Assembly: GCA_023957275.1 (NCBI GenBank)
Contig: JAMLHF010000009.1
Location: 1 to 64,000 of the forward strand
Source of the DNA: Lentimicrobium sp.
Lineage (GTDB): Bacteria; Bacteroidota; Bacteroidia; Bacteroidales; Lentimicrobiaceae
Reading direction: 5' to 3'
DNA: 64,000 bases
In this document: piece by piece, positions 25,329 through 34,867 of the stretch
Numbering within the stretch: position 1 is the stretch's first letter
Layout of the letters: every line of letters starts with the position of its first letter
Translations under genes and position numbers: made by a program
Notes under the pieces: model-generated
The model's database searches: none
Told to the model about the DNA's origin: nothing
What the model saw: the letters and a program-made list of their open reading frames with translations, nothing else

Positions 25329-27686
25329 TTAAGCATGAGGCACAACAAACCGCTTTACCAACTGTGTATTCCGGCCTGTTAACCTCAATATCCAGATACC
25401 AGGACTGAGTTCAACCGCTATGGAGTTCAGGGCGTTTTTATCCAGCCTTACGGAGGCAAACAGTTGCCCTGAGACGTTGTAGATTTCGCATTTTTCCGGC
25501 AACCGCTCAGGAGTACGGCAGCTTATACTCAGCAAACCGGGAGAATATGCGATACTTACATCCTCAGGTCCTGCACCCTCTCCCGGCACACCGCTGGCTG
25601 CCAGTGTACTGCTGACGATGTCGTCCCGGGTATTCACCGCGGCATGGCCGATATTTACAGATATTGCAGGAAATGCCGAAGGATCGGCCGAAAGCAGGAG
25701 ATCGCAGGAGGAAACATCAACATATTCAACCTGCTGTATATTGATTATTCCGGGTGCATTGTTCAATGAAAAGAACTCCTTCCGCAGCTTGTTCGTCCTG
25801 AAATAATCGCCGTACAACTGAACCCGGATGCGGTTGCCCTCCGCCTGAATGCCCGCCCAGGGGGCCAGGCTGCTTCCCGGCATATTGTAATCCATCCAGG
25901 CCAGGCGGTCGAAAAGGAAATCCTCAAAATAGTCCACTTCATCCGCATAGGTATTATTCTGCCAGTCGTGGTTCGGCCATACATACTGCCCGAGAATGGG
26001 CCAGCGCTGATAATTCCTTTCTTTTGCACCGCCGATATGCCCCACGAGCGAATCAATCACGGAATGGATATAAGCGTTCGTGAGTGTGGTCTGCCGGAGT
26101 TTCTGCCAGCGCGTTTTCGACAGGTCCCTGAAATAACTGTCCTCCATCAGCCGTTTCCACCAGTACATCATACCGGGATTGCCCGTGGTAACGGTTTCAT
26201 ACAACCAGCCGGATGTGCTCAGCCCCTCCGGCCAGTAATCCACATTTCCGTATCCCAGGTTAAAATCCCAGGGCGGACCGGCAAACAGTTTACCGCCGTC
26301 ACTATCTTTATGTTTGTAAAAATAGGTACTGTACTTGTACTTGTCCACCTCTTTCGAGATTTCGTTCAGCAGCATGAAATCGACAAAGGAGGGCAGGTCC
26401 AGGTACTTCAGGTAACCATCCGTCCGGCTCAGGAAGTTGTTCCCTGCAAGCGCCGCTTCGGCAGTGGTCACAAAATCGCGGATGTATGCGCGCTGGGGCT
26501 GAACGATCTCGTCGTTTTTCGGATAGAAATACTGGAATGTAACAGGGGCCGCCTGCGGATAGGTTGGATTTACGGAAGAGACCCAGCCATCCATGCCCGG
26601 GATATAATCAGGATCCAGTTTATCCACCCTCAGGATATAACCTCCGGTGACATCATCCCCGGAGATTTCATCAGGATTGAGGGTGGCGATATCCACCCGG
26701 TTCGCATCGCGTTTGATCCTTTCCATCAGCACATACACGCCCTTGTAATCATTGTTTACAACAACCTCGCAAAAGCGCGTCCGGGTAACATACCCTTCCA
26801 TCCTGCGGGCCATGGCAAAAGTGACCACATTGCGCAGCATCGACTTGTCGGTATAGGGTGCATACAACACCCAGTCATTTTCCGAAGGCATACCCAGCAG
26901 GGGTACATTCAGGTTGTCGCCTGAACTGGTGCGGGTTTCAAAGGAATAAGATTTCTTGGGAAACATTTGTGACGATTGCCCCCGTATTTCAATGCCGATG
27001 GCACCATCGTAATGATTGAAAGGATCAGTGAGGTTGTTCTGATTCCCCGCGCCGTTGTCGATGATTCCCATATGGCCGTCAACCTTGGGTTCATCCTGTA
27101 TGGGAACCCCAAAAGTATTGATCACAATAATGGGCAGGTGCGATGTCAGCGTCAGCGGACCCGGAATTTCCGACAACACGTCATCAATATACCACTCCTC
27201 TCCGGCAGCCGTTCCCATAAAGTCATAAAAAATCACCATACGGGTAAGGTTGTTGTAGCTCAGCCCGCTGAAATCAAAAACAAGGTCGGTCCATTCACCG
27301 GGCACCGGCGTCATCAGTATTTCCTGGGATGCCGTATTGTTATAGTTTTCAAACTTCAGCACCACATGCCCGCCGGAAGAAGGAGCCAGTACCTTAATCC
27401 TGTACCGCGGGTTCTCATCAAAATTCACCGGTCCGTCAAGATCGCAGATCATAAAGTCATATAAACCCGTTCCCGTTACTACCCTGAAACAACCTTCAGA
27501 ATTATTCACGGCATCAGGTAAAGGGTTCGCAGCAACGCCACCGGTGCCCGTGGAGATATACCAGTCCCGGGCAATCCCGTCCCAATTCGAAATGGTATCA
27601 TAGGTCTGCGCCTTCGTTACGCTGAGGTTTAAGGCAAAAAAAAGTAAAACAATTATCCGGCTTTTGGTGTACTTCAACATATTCAT
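25329..27686 (-). CDS. CotH kinase-like secreted protein with T9SS sorting domain
   Basis: 785 residues with a signal peptide (about MLKYTKSRIIVLLFFALNLS, cleaved near AQ). An N-terminal carbohydrate-binding-like beta domain (to about residue 175) is followed by the CotH domain. IEIRGQSSQMFPKKSYSFET, DWVLYAPYTDKSMLRNVV, YKGVYVLMERIKRD and GPPWDFNLGYGN are diagnostic. The last 80 residues (IYNVSGQLFASVRLD; SPGIWILRLTGRNTQLVKRF) form a type A T9SS sorting domain, so the protein should be surface-exposed or released. CotH domains are protein kinases in spore coats; activity in secreted Bacteroidota versions is not established. It starts 26 bp after the M1 peptidase gene ends, forming a two-cargo operon. 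Confidence 0.9.
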   Translation of the reverse strand: MNMLKYTKSRIIVLLFFALNLSVTKAQTYDTISNWDGIARDWYISTGTGGVAANPLPDAVNNSEGCFRVVTGTGLYDFMICDLDGPVNFDENPRYRIKVLAPSSGGHVVLKFENYNNTASQEILMTPVPGEWTDLVFDFSGLSYNNLTRMVIFYDFMGTAAGEEWYIDDVLSEIPGPLTLTSHLPIIVINTFGVPIQDEPKVDGHMGIIDNGAGNQNNLTDPFNHYDGAIGIEIRGQSSQMFPKKSYSFETRTSSGDNLNVPLLGMPSENDWVLYAPYTDKSMLRNVVTFAMARRMEGYVTRTRFCEVVVNNDYKGVYVLMERIKRDANRVDIATLNPDEISGDDVTGGYILRVDKLDPDYIPGMDGWVSSVNPTYPQAAPVTFQYFYPKNDEIVQPQRAYIRDFVTTAEAALAGNNFLSRTDGYLKYLDLPSFVDFMLLNEISKEVDKYKYSTYFYKHKDSDGGKLFAGPPWDFNLGYGNVDYWPEGLSTSGWLYETVTTGNPGMMYWWKRLMEDSYFRDLSKTRWQKLRQTTLTNAYIHSVIDSLVGHIGGAKERNYQRWPILGQYVWPNHDWQNNTYADEVDYFEDFLFDRLAWMDYNMPGSSLAPWAGIQAEGNRIRVQLYGDYFRTNKLRKEFFSLNNAPGIINIQQVEYVDVSSCDLLLSADPSAFPAISVNIGHAAVNTRDDIVSSTLAASGVPGEGAGPEDVSIAYSPGLLSISCRTPERLPEKCEIYNVSGQLFASVRLDKNALNSIAVELSPGIWILRLTGRNTQLVKRFVVPHA

Positions 27687-27712
27687 TTTTAATGTTTAAC
27701 GGACAACCTGTC

Positions 27713-29641
27713 CTATCGCTTCACAAACTTCTTAACAGACCAGCCATCCTTATTTTTTATCCGCAACAGGTACATGCCCGATGCCAGTTCTTTAAGATCA
27801 AAGGTAAGTCCCGAACCTTCACGGAGATACTTCAGCTCAATTTCTCTCCCTGAAAGGTCAGCAATACCAACCGCCTCTGGCTCCGCTGTCAGTACAACAC
27901 GCAGCCGGTCGTAAGCCGGATTGGGATAAACATTCGTACTGACGGGCGATCCGGCCAGTTCGAAGGTATTACCTGCGGTAACCAGCCACCGCTCAGGGTC
28001 AACACTCACGCTGTCGATAATAAAACCGGGATAAATCATCCAGGTCTGATTATTATGCATGTGATCAAATACTATTGTTGTATCCCTGTTTCCTCCTTTG
28101 AACCGGATGGGTACCGGCAGTTCGAAGAACTGAACCGAAGGATGGGACTGCTGCTGTGTAAGTTCAATTTCGTAATCCTCCCCTGCCAGCCGTGTACACC
28201 GGACCTGCCAGGATGGAAATCCCTCACCATAGAGCCAGTCTTCGAAGAACCAAGTAAGATCCCGTCCATGCATGGCTTCCAGATGGAATTTCAGGTCTGT
28301 GGTTCCGGCAAAGCTGAACCTCAATGCGGGATCATTCAGGTAGTTCCGGCAGGCCTGAAAAAACGCTTCGTCGCCCATAATCCAGCGCAGCATATGCAGC
28401 AGCAATGCCCCCTTGTAATAACTGAGCCTCGGGCTGAACAGCCTTTCCACGTTCGTGGTATCCGCACAAAAAACACTGCCACCCGGCTCGGAGGTGACAT
28501 ATTCAATGGCCTGCGATTTCCAGAAAGGCCAGTAATACCCGTCGAAAAAGTACTGGTACGACATCCCGGCAAGGTAAGTGGCAAACCCCTCGTTCAGCCA
28601 GATATCCTGCCAGGAGTTCAGCGTGATGGTATTACCGAACCACTGATGGGCCAGTTCATGCGCAATGATCTCGTAATCGAAGCGTCCCATAAACGACATG
28701 GTCTGGTGTTCCATACCGCCGCCCCATCCGAACTGGGCGTGTCCGTATTTTTCATCGGCAAAAGGATACATCCCGAACAGATCACTGAATAGCTCCATAA
28801 TCATGGCCGTTTGCGCCGTATACTGCATGGTCTGCGCCAGGGTCTCCGGGTAAACGTAATTCTGAATCAGCACAGGAATGCCTGCGGGATATGCGGTTTC
28901 GTCATAGACCTCGTAATTTGTCACAGCTACGGCAATCAGGTAAGGCACAATGGGGTAACGGTGTTTCCAGTGGCAGGTGCGGATATGGTTGTCCACCTCA
29001 TCTTTCACCAGCAGTCCGTTTGATGCTGTACGGTAAATATCCGGCGATCTCACGATGACATCGACGGAGTCGGCCTTGTCGGTCAGGTCATTTTTACCCG
29101 GCCACCAGTCGCGGCAGCCATAAGGTTCCGAAAGCGTCCAGAATGCCGGAATGCCGGAATGCTCCCCCCGGCCCACCGATCCGAATCCTTCGCCTGATGG
29201 AGGAACACCATGATAAAACACTTCCACCTCCAGCTGGTCCCCTTGCCGGGTTTCCGCGGGCAGGCTGATCAGCAGGTTGTAATCCCCGCTGTGCTGAAAT
29301 CCTGCAGCCTCGCCATTGCAGAGCACCGAATCAACCGTAAGCGCGGTGCTCAGCTCCATCCTCAGCCCGTCCGAAGCCTCTCCGGTCAGGATCAGCCGGG
29401 TCAGCACCGCCCCTTTGACCGGCTCAAACGCGGGATCTATGTCGAGGTTAAACCTGAGGTAAACCAGTTCGTAATTCCAGGATTGCTTTTCCGCAGTTCC
29501 GACAAACTGCCGCTTCAGCAGGGATGGTTTGCTGCAGCAGTGATCCACTCCAGCGCCAACAAATACCTGAACCTGCCCCATGCCGGCACCCAGGCACAGG
29601 AACATCGATAAAACCAGGACAGGTATACGGTATTTTTTCAT
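27713..29641 (-). CDS. M1-family aminopeptidase with T9SS sorting domain
   Basis: A 642-residue gluzincin peptidase. The signal peptide MKKYRIPVLVLSMFLCLGAG is followed by an N-terminal saddle domain. The substrate-anchoring GGGMEHQTMSF (about residue 310) stands in place of GAMEN. The zinc site is HELAHQWFGN, with the third ligand in WLNEGFATYL. The C-terminal 75 residues (VYPNPAYDRLRVVL, GMYLLRIKNKDGWSVKKFVK) are a type A T9SS sorting domain. An extracellular peptidase that could feed amino acid uptake is the simplest reading. First gene of a unit with the CotH-like protein. Confidence 0.93.
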   Translation of the reverse strand: MKKYRIPVLVLSMFLCLGAGMGQVQVFVGAGVDHCCSKPSLLKRQFVGTAEKQSWNYELVYLRFNLDIDPAFEPVKGAVLTRLILTGEASDGLRMELSTALTVDSVLCNGEAAGFQHSGDYNLLISLPAETRQGDQLEVEVFYHGVPPSGEGFGSVGRGEHSGIPAFWTLSEPYGCRDWWPGKNDLTDKADSVDVIVRSPDIYRTASNGLLVKDEVDNHIRTCHWKHRYPIVPYLIAVAVTNYEVYDETAYPAGIPVLIQNYVYPETLAQTMQYTAQTAMIMELFSDLFGMYPFADEKYGHAQFGWGGGMEHQTMSFMGRFDYEIIAHELAHQWFGNTITLNSWQDIWLNEGFATYLAGMSYQYFFDGYYWPFWKSQAIEYVTSEPGGSVFCADTTNVERLFSPRLSYYKGALLLHMLRWIMGDEAFFQACRNYLNDPALRFSFAGTTDLKFHLEAMHGRDLTWFFEDWLYGEGFPSWQVRCTRLAGEDYEIELTQQQSHPSVQFFELPVPIRFKGGNRDTTIVFDHMHNNQTWMIYPGFIIDSVSVDPERWLVTAGNTFELAGSPVSTNVYPNPAYDRLRVVLTAEPEAVGIADLSGREIELKYLREGSGLTFDLKELASGMYLLRIKNKDGWSVKKFVKR

Positions 29642-29820
29642 TTTACAAAACGGAACAGAATGTAAAATTAACCATTATCCTGCCATGTTCTCATCTTTAA
29701 ACAGCAATTGTCAGAAATCGGTTGATCATTAACCTGAAATTCCCTTCCCGTATATATTCAAAATGATAACATTACAACCGGTGAGTCAAAATGATCTCCG
29801 GTCTGTTGATGAAATTTTCC

Positions 29821-29828
29821 CATCTTTG
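29821..29828 (+). promoter_or_regulatory. -7 box CATCTTTG deciding the lipoprotein start
   Basis: CATCTTTG (one mismatch to TAnnTTTG) lies inside the longest open frame of the next gene and 18 bp before ATG 29847. It supports the internal ATG as the true start. Confidence 0.45.
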
Positions 29829-29846
29829 CAAAAGTTTACCCATACT

Positions 29847-31658
29847 ATGTCATTTTTACGGAATACAAACCACCTGGTTTTCAATCTGCTTGCGGCAGGA
29901 ACGCTCGCAATGATTGCCTGTGCGAATCCGGTAGCGCCCACAGGAGGACCAAAAGACACTACCCCGCCGGAAATTATCCGGTCTGTCCCCGAAAACCAGA
30001 GTGTTAATTTCAGCAGCGACAGGGTGACAATCACATTCAGCGAATTTGTCAACCTGAAAGACATCAACACCCAGCTGATGGTTTCCCCGCCCCTTTCGGA
30101 ACAGCCTGATTTTCTGATGAAAGGCAAAACCCTGACCATGAAGTTCAGGGAAGCGCTCAGGGAAAACACGACGTACAATTTCTTTTTCGGAGATGCCATC
30201 GTTGACATTACCGAGTCTAACCCTATTCCTGGCTATAGCTTCACTTTTTCAACCGGCCCTGTGATCGACTCGCTGTCAATGAGCGGCAAAGTGCTGAATG
30301 CATTCACTTTACAGCCTGTCAAGGGCGCCTTTGTTATGCTGTACGACAGCATCAGCGATTCCATTCCGTATAAGAGCCGGCCTTACTATGTGGCCCGGAC
30401 AAGCGAATCCGGCGAGTTCAGGCTCAACAACCTGCGAAGTAACAAATACCTGATGTTTGCGCTTACGGATATTAATTCTAATTATATCTACGATATGCCT
30501 ACCGAGGATATCGGATTTTCCGATACCCTGGTTGAACCGGACCTGCCTTCAGAAAAAATAGCTGAACTTGTCCCGGGAAGTGAAGAAACACTCCTGGATA
30601 CATTAAAAGCCGATTCTGCAGACGTTAAACCCATTCAATCGGCGCCCGACACCATTCATCAGGAGCAGGGTGATTCCCTGGCCGTAACGGCCCCTGCCGT
30701 AAAGGTCTCGCACGTAAAGAATTACCTGATTTATCAGTTCCGTGAAACCGATACGATACAACGCCTGCTGAAAGGCACGGTAATCAGGGAAAATGTTATT
30801 GGTCTGTACTTCCGGCAGCCGGTCAGAAATTTGCACATAAAGCCACTTGATCCTTCATTGGAAGGAGAGTGGAACCTCACCGGATACAATGCCACCCGCG
30901 ACTCGCTTACCCTATGGATTCCCGGTTCCGGAACGGACAGCCTGATGATTGAGGTTTCCGACAACGGGATTGTGCTTGATACGCTTGATCTTGCGTTAAC
31001 ACCTGCTGCGCGAAATACCGGAAAAGACAAGAGTACGGTCGTAAAGAAAAAAGCGCTTGAAATGCGTCCAAACCTGATTTCTTCAAAAATAAAACCCGGC
31101 AGACCGTTAATCCTGTCCGTAGCCGATCCGGTAAAGGAAGCGGATCTTTCTCGGATCAGGCTTTATCACGATAGTCTGGAAGTAAAACCTGTCATTACAT
31201 TCTCCGATTCCCTGAAAACCCGCTTGCACATCAGCCATTCCTGGAAGGAAGCGGAATCCTATCTGCTGAAGGTGAACGACAGCGCCCTGATCAGCGTATT
31301 CGGTCAGGCCAACGACAGCACTGCCTATAAATTTAAAGCGCTGAGCGAAGAAGAAACCGGATTTATAAAAATCAATATTACGGTTCCTGACCAGGAGAAA
31401 GGCTATATCATCCAGCTTCTCGGCGATAAGGAAAGTATTCTGGAACAACACCGCATTACCGGCAACGCCATCCTTGAATTCAAATACCTCTCACCAAAAA
31501 AATACCGCTTTAAAGCAATTTATGACCTGAATAACAACGGCAGGTGGGACACCGGAAATTATCTCGATAAACTACAACCGGAACCTGTATCCTATTTTTC
31601 CAAGGAAATTGAACTCAGGGCCAACTGGACAATGGAAGAAGACTGGAGCCTGGATTAG
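29847..31658 (+). CDS. Ig-like (BIG/SbsA-type) domain lipoprotein
   Basis: About 603 residues from ATG 29847; the frame continues 28 codons upstream but a -7 box lies there. The signal sequence LVFNLLAAGTLAMIAC ends in a lipobox with the acylated cysteine followed by ANPVAPTGGPKDTTPP. This is the stereotyped start of a Bacteroidota family whose first domain is a bacterial Ig-like fold (ITFSEFVNLKDINTQLMVSP). A carboxypeptidase-like regulatory fold follows (GKVLNAFTLQPVKGAFVMLY), and a C-terminal beta domain ends with YDLNNNGRWDTGNYLDKLQP. It is an outer-membrane lipoprotein of unknown function. A hairpin between this gene and the ArsR gene may serve both. Confidence 0.85.
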   Translation: MSFLRNTNHLVFNLLAAGTLAMIACANPVAPTGGPKDTTPPEIIRSVPENQSVNFSSDRVTITFSEFVNLKDINTQLMVSPPLSEQPDFLMKGKTLTMKFREALRENTTYNFFFGDAIVDITESNPIPGYSFTFSTGPVIDSLSMSGKVLNAFTLQPVKGAFVMLYDSISDSIPYKSRPYYVARTSESGEFRLNNLRSNKYLMFALTDINSNYIYDMPTEDIGFSDTLVEPDLPSEKIAELVPGSEETLLDTLKADSADVKPIQSAPDTIHQEQGDSLAVTAPAVKVSHVKNYLIYQFRETDTIQRLLKGTVIRENVIGLYFRQPVRNLHIKPLDPSLEGEWNLTGYNATRDSLTLWIPGSGTDSLMIEVSDNGIVLDTLDLALTPAARNTGKDKSTVVKKKALEMRPNLISSKIKPGRPLILSVADPVKEADLSRIRLYHDSLEVKPVITFSDSLKTRLHISHSWKEAESYLLKVNDSALISVFGQANDSTAYKFKALSEEETGFIKINITVPDQEKGYIIQLLGDKESILEQHRITGNAILEFKYLSPKKYRFKAIYDLNNNGRWDTGNYLDKLQPEPVSYFSKEIELRANWTMEEDWSLD

Positions 31659-31690
31659 TCCGAAAATTTATTGTAATCCCCAAAAACAAC

Positions 31691-31726
31691 AATCCGGAAA
31701 AGATGTACTTACATCTCTTCCGGATT
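31691..31726. terminator. Bidirectional hairpin between convergent genes
   Basis: A 16-nt stem with one mismatch (arms 31691-31706 and 31711-31726, 4-nt loop). A T-rich run follows on the minus-strand side (reading TTGTTGTTTTT), so it is best for the ArsR/ade transcript. It can also stop the lipoprotein transcript. Confidence 0.65.
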
Positions 31727-31758
31727 GAATCAGATAAACTGAATTATATTCCTGCTGA

Positions 31759-32058
31759 TTATCCGTTACATTTATCAATGCACTGAACAATTTCAGTAAG
31801 CGCAGAAGCTTTAACCGAGTAATGGATTTGCTTGCCCTCGCGTTTTGAAAGAAGCACGCCCTTGCTTTTCAGTATATTAAGGTGATGAGAAGCGGCAGCC
31901 TGTTCAATTTTCAGGTATTCATAAATCTCGGTTACACTCAGTTTCTTTTTCTCGTTAAGCAGATCAATGATCGCGATCCGCATCGGATGTGCAATTGCAC
32001 GCAACTTGCTGGCAGCAGCCTCAAGTTTTACGATGTCCAGAACTATTTCTTTTGCCAT
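31759..32058 (-). CDS. ArsR-family winged-helix regulator
   Basis: About 99 residues from ATG 32058; an upstream start at 32094 would lie above the -7 box. LRAIAHPMRIAIIDLLNEKK and LKIEQAAASHHLNILKSKGV give the ArsR DNA-binding helices, and LLSKREGKQIHYSV is the wing. No CxCxxC metal site in helix alpha3 is present; the only cysteines are near the C-terminus (CIDKC), so metal sensing would have to be through that pair, or the effector is something else. It lies after adenine deaminase in the same direction but has its own promoter. Confidence 0.88.
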   Translation of the reverse strand: MAKEIVLDIVKLEAAASKLRAIAHPMRIAIIDLLNEKKKLSVTEIYEYLKIEQAAASHHLNILKSKGVLLSKREGKQIHYSVKASALTEIVQCIDKCNG

Positions 32059-32081
32059 AATCTTATGAATTAAATTTTTCG

Positions 32082-32122
32082 CAAAGATACACAAATAATT
32101 CGTAAAAAAAGTATATGTTACG
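32082..32122 (-). promoter_or_regulatory. -7 box and possible operator of the ArsR gene
   Basis: TATCTTTG (complement 32082-32089) is an exact -7 box, about 25 bp upstream of ATG 32058. Just upstream, CGTAA (32101-32105) and TTACG (32118-32122) form a short inverted repeat that could be an autoregulatory operator. The box is firmer than the operator. Confidence 0.45.
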
Positions 32123-32135
32123 TATGTAATTAGTT

Positions 32136-33791
32136 TTATTCAAATAATGAGGTAAAACTAAACGTATTACCATCAAACAACCCTTTATCACTGAGTTTGA
32201 GTGCAGGGATCACCAGCAATGCCATAAAGGAAAGCGTCATAAACGGTGCATCCAGCGAGGATCCCAGATTTTTGACTTTCCGGTTGATCAACTTATAGTT
32301 TTCAGCTACGGTATAACCATCTTCTGCCGACATGATTCCTGCAACGGGGAGGGGCAGAATCATCACATCATCCGCCTGTGTATCAGCCCCCTCCACACAG
32401 GCAATACCGCCTTTGGCCTCAACCAGCATATTCACAGCCCTGGCAATGGACGCATCGTCGGCACCCACCGCGATGATGTTGTGGCTATCGTGGGCAACCG
32501 TTGATGCAATGGCCCCTCTTTTCAATCCAAAGCCGGAGACAAAGTCCATGGCCGGCTCAGCCGGACTGTAGCGGTTCATGACGATCATTTTCAGAATATC
32601 CCGCTCGGGGTCACTGACAACCATGCCCTCATCAACGCTGGCAGCTACTACTTTCTTCTCCGTAATCAGCTGTCCGGCCAATGCCTGCTGAACTTTTATC
32701 CTTCCGGATACAGCTTCAATCGCCAGCATACCGGGCGTAAGTTTCAGGGCATTGAAAGCGTTGGGAGACTCCTCCTGTACCCTTTCAATCAATGATTTGC
32801 CATTCTCAGCCACCTTGATGCCATCCACAAAAGTTGCCTGAACATTGAAGTACTCAGGATGATCTATAATGATAAAATCAGCTTTATCACCGGGCTGCAA
32901 CAGTCCGGCATCCAGACCATAATGCCTTACCGGGTTGAGCGTACAGGCGCGCAATACTTCCATCAATTCATAACCCGACTTCAGGGCCCTTTTGATCAGC
33001 AGATTGATATGCCCGCTGATCAGATCGTCAGGATGCTTATCGTCGGAGCAGAACATAATCATTTCCGGATAATCTTCGATCAGGCCGATCAACTCATCAA
33101 AATTCCGGGCGGCACTGCCTTCGCGGATCAGCACCTTCATTCCTGCCCTGATCTTGTCAAGGGCTTCTTCTCGCGTAAAACACTCGTGATCGGTCGAAAT
33201 ACCGGCGGCAGCATACCTGCGGGCATCTTCGCCCAACACTCCGGGGGCATGCCCGTCAACGGTTTTTTTGTATTTCGCGGCTGCGGCCAGCTTTGCCATC
33301 ACTTCCCCATCCTGGTGAAGTACGCCCGGAAAATTCATCATCTCGGCAAGATACCGGATCTCAGGCCATGAAAGCATTTCCTCCACTTCTGCCGGACCAA
33401 GATAAGCGCCGGAAGTTTCAAATCCCGTAGCCGGCACACAGGATGGCGCGCCGAAAAAGAATCTGAAGGGCACTTTCTTACCATTGCGAATCATGAATTT
33501 TACACCCTCCATACCGAGCACATTGGCAATCTCGTGCGGGTCCGACACCGTTGCCGTTGTGCCGTGAACCACAGCCAGGCGCGCAAACTCTGAAGGCAAC
33601 AGCATGGAACTTTCAATATGCACGTGTGCATCTATCAATCCCGGTAAAATATAACGGTCTTCGGCGGATGAAACACATTCTATTGCAGCAATGCGGCCAT
33701 TTTCAACGATCACTTCCCCCGGGAAAAAAGTGCCCGAAACCACATCTGCCACCTGTCCGCTTATCCTGAATGACGCTGATTTTTTTTCCAT
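32136..33791 (-). CDS. ade: Adenine deaminase
   Basis: A 551-residue amidohydrolase that deaminates adenine to hypoxanthine for purine salvage. YILPGLIDAHVHIESSMLLP gives the metal-binding HxH. TVSDPHEIANVLG, VDGHAPG and STDHECFTREEAL supply further ligands, and FCSDDKHPDDLISGHIN is typical of Ade. The C-terminal domain (VAHDSHNIIAVGADD) is complete. The length is normal. It follows the mevalonate cluster on the same strand with a 95-bp gap, so it may be partly cotranscribed but has no metabolic link to it. Confidence 0.95.
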   Translation of the reverse strand: MEKKSASFRISGQVADVVSGTFFPGEVIVENGRIAAIECVSSAEDRYILPGLIDAHVHIESSMLLPSEFARLAVVHGTTATVSDPHEIANVLGMEGVKFMIRNGKKVPFRFFFGAPSCVPATGFETSGAYLGPAEVEEMLSWPEIRYLAEMMNFPGVLHQDGEVMAKLAAAAKYKKTVDGHAPGVLGEDARRYAAAGISTDHECFTREEALDKIRAGMKVLIREGSAARNFDELIGLIEDYPEMIMFCSDDKHPDDLISGHINLLIKRALKSGYELMEVLRACTLNPVRHYGLDAGLLQPGDKADFIIIDHPEYFNVQATFVDGIKVAENGKSLIERVQEESPNAFNALKLTPGMLAIEAVSGRIKVQQALAGQLITEKKVVAASVDEGMVVSDPERDILKMIVMNRYSPAEPAMDFVSGFGLKRGAIASTVAHDSHNIIAVGADDASIARAVNMLVEAKGGIACVEGADTQADDVMILPLPVAGIMSAEDGYTVAENYKLINRKVKNLGSSLDAPFMTLSFMALLVIPALKLSDKGLFDGNTFSFTSLFE

Positions 33792-33886
33792 ATTTACACC
33801 CGATAACCACTAATCAATTAACTACAAACCAATACTTTCCGTTTATTCCGTTAAAAATGCATCACTGACTCCGGAAAGGGGGAGTG

Positions 33887-34867
33887 CTATTCTGCATCAT
33901 TCAGGCTTTTATAAACCGGGATAATATCAATATCCTGGTTACGAAGCTCTGTCCGGGCTTTTTCAAGATCGTCGGTAAAGCCGAGCAGAAACCCTCCTCC
34001 GCCTGAGCCGCAGAGTTTCAGATAGTAGGAATGCGTCTCCAGTCCATATTGCCAGATCTTCCGGAATGCCTCAGGAATCATCGGCTCGAGGTTATCATAC
34101 AGAAAACGGGATAAATCACGCAGGGTATCGAAAAACCGACGGGTTTCTCCTTTTATCAGGCTTTTGATGCAGGCATCATTCAACGGGATCATTTCTTCCC
34201 TCACCCGGGTCATAAAATCATCAAGTTTACACCGGTCGAGAAATATATTGACCAGCGGGCCTGTCTTTCCGGGACTACCGGTATTAATAAGAAAAATTGC
34301 CCCTTTTTTATCGTGCTTGTTTCTGGGTATCCCTACCATACACACATCTTTGCTGTTGTGTATCAGTAATGGGTGCTTGATATAACAATTGAGGGGGTCC
34401 ATTCCGGAACTGGTTCCATGGAAATAGGTTTCCATCTGAGAGAATATCTCGCGGAGTTTCAACACATCATGCTTGGGCAGGCGCCGGTTTCCCGGGATAT
34501 GATCCGGGACATACCTTTCGTAAAGCGCTGCTACCAGGGCGCCGGAACTGCCGACTCCATACCCCTGGGGAATAGAGGATTCAAAGTACAGGCTCTCTGC
34601 TATATCCTTCTCGAAAGCATCTACATCAAAATCACACAGCAATGTGCCATTTTCCTTGAGATTCCTGAGATAAGCAGCATACTCCTTCAGCAATCGGTTC
34701 GAACTTACTGCAAAATCGTAATCCGTATACTTATCCTGCTTGATAAAACTAAGCTCCCCCCTGAAATGGGTATAGGGAATGGTGAGCCCCATGGAATCGC
34801 ACAGGATGCTGTATTCGCCAAAAAGAAGGATTTTGGCATAAAAAATTCCGGTCTTGTTTTTCATCAT
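33887..34867 (-). CDS. Mevalonate kinase-like GHMP kinase
   Basis: A 326-residue GHMP-superfamily kinase. FYAKILLFGEYSIL is motif 1, GYGVGSSGALVAALYE is the ATP-binding glycine-rich motif 2 (about residue 100), and KLCGSGGGGFLLGF is motif 3. The conserved glutamate in the FGEY segment and the location next to mvaD support the mevalonate-kinase assignment. The phosphorylation step (mevalonate or phosphomevalonate) cannot be proved by eye. Its ATG overlaps the mvaD stop by one base, so it is the last gene of a tightly packed four-gene unit. Confidence 0.82.
   Translation of the reverse strand: MMKNKTGIFYAKILLFGEYSILCDSMGLTIPYTHFRGELSFIKQDKYTDYDFAVSSNRLLKEYAAYLRNLKENGTLLCDFDVDAFEKDIAESLYFESSIPQGYGVGSSGALVAALYERYVPDHIPGNRRLPKHDVLKLREIFSQMETYFHGTSSGMDPLNCYIKHPLLIHNSKDVCMVGIPRNKHDKKGAIFLINTGSPGKTGPLVNIFLDRCKLDDFMTRVREEMIPLNDACIKSLIKGETRRFFDTLRDLSRFLYDNLEPMIPEAFRKIWQYGLETHSYYLKLCGSGGGGFLLGFTDDLEKARTELRNQDIDIIPVYKSLNDAE

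Noticed and set aside
25968..26924. 318-codon open frame antisense to the CotH gene
   Set aside because: Fully inside a well-supported gene on the other strand. The translated product has the histidine/isoleucine-rich look of an antisense frame.
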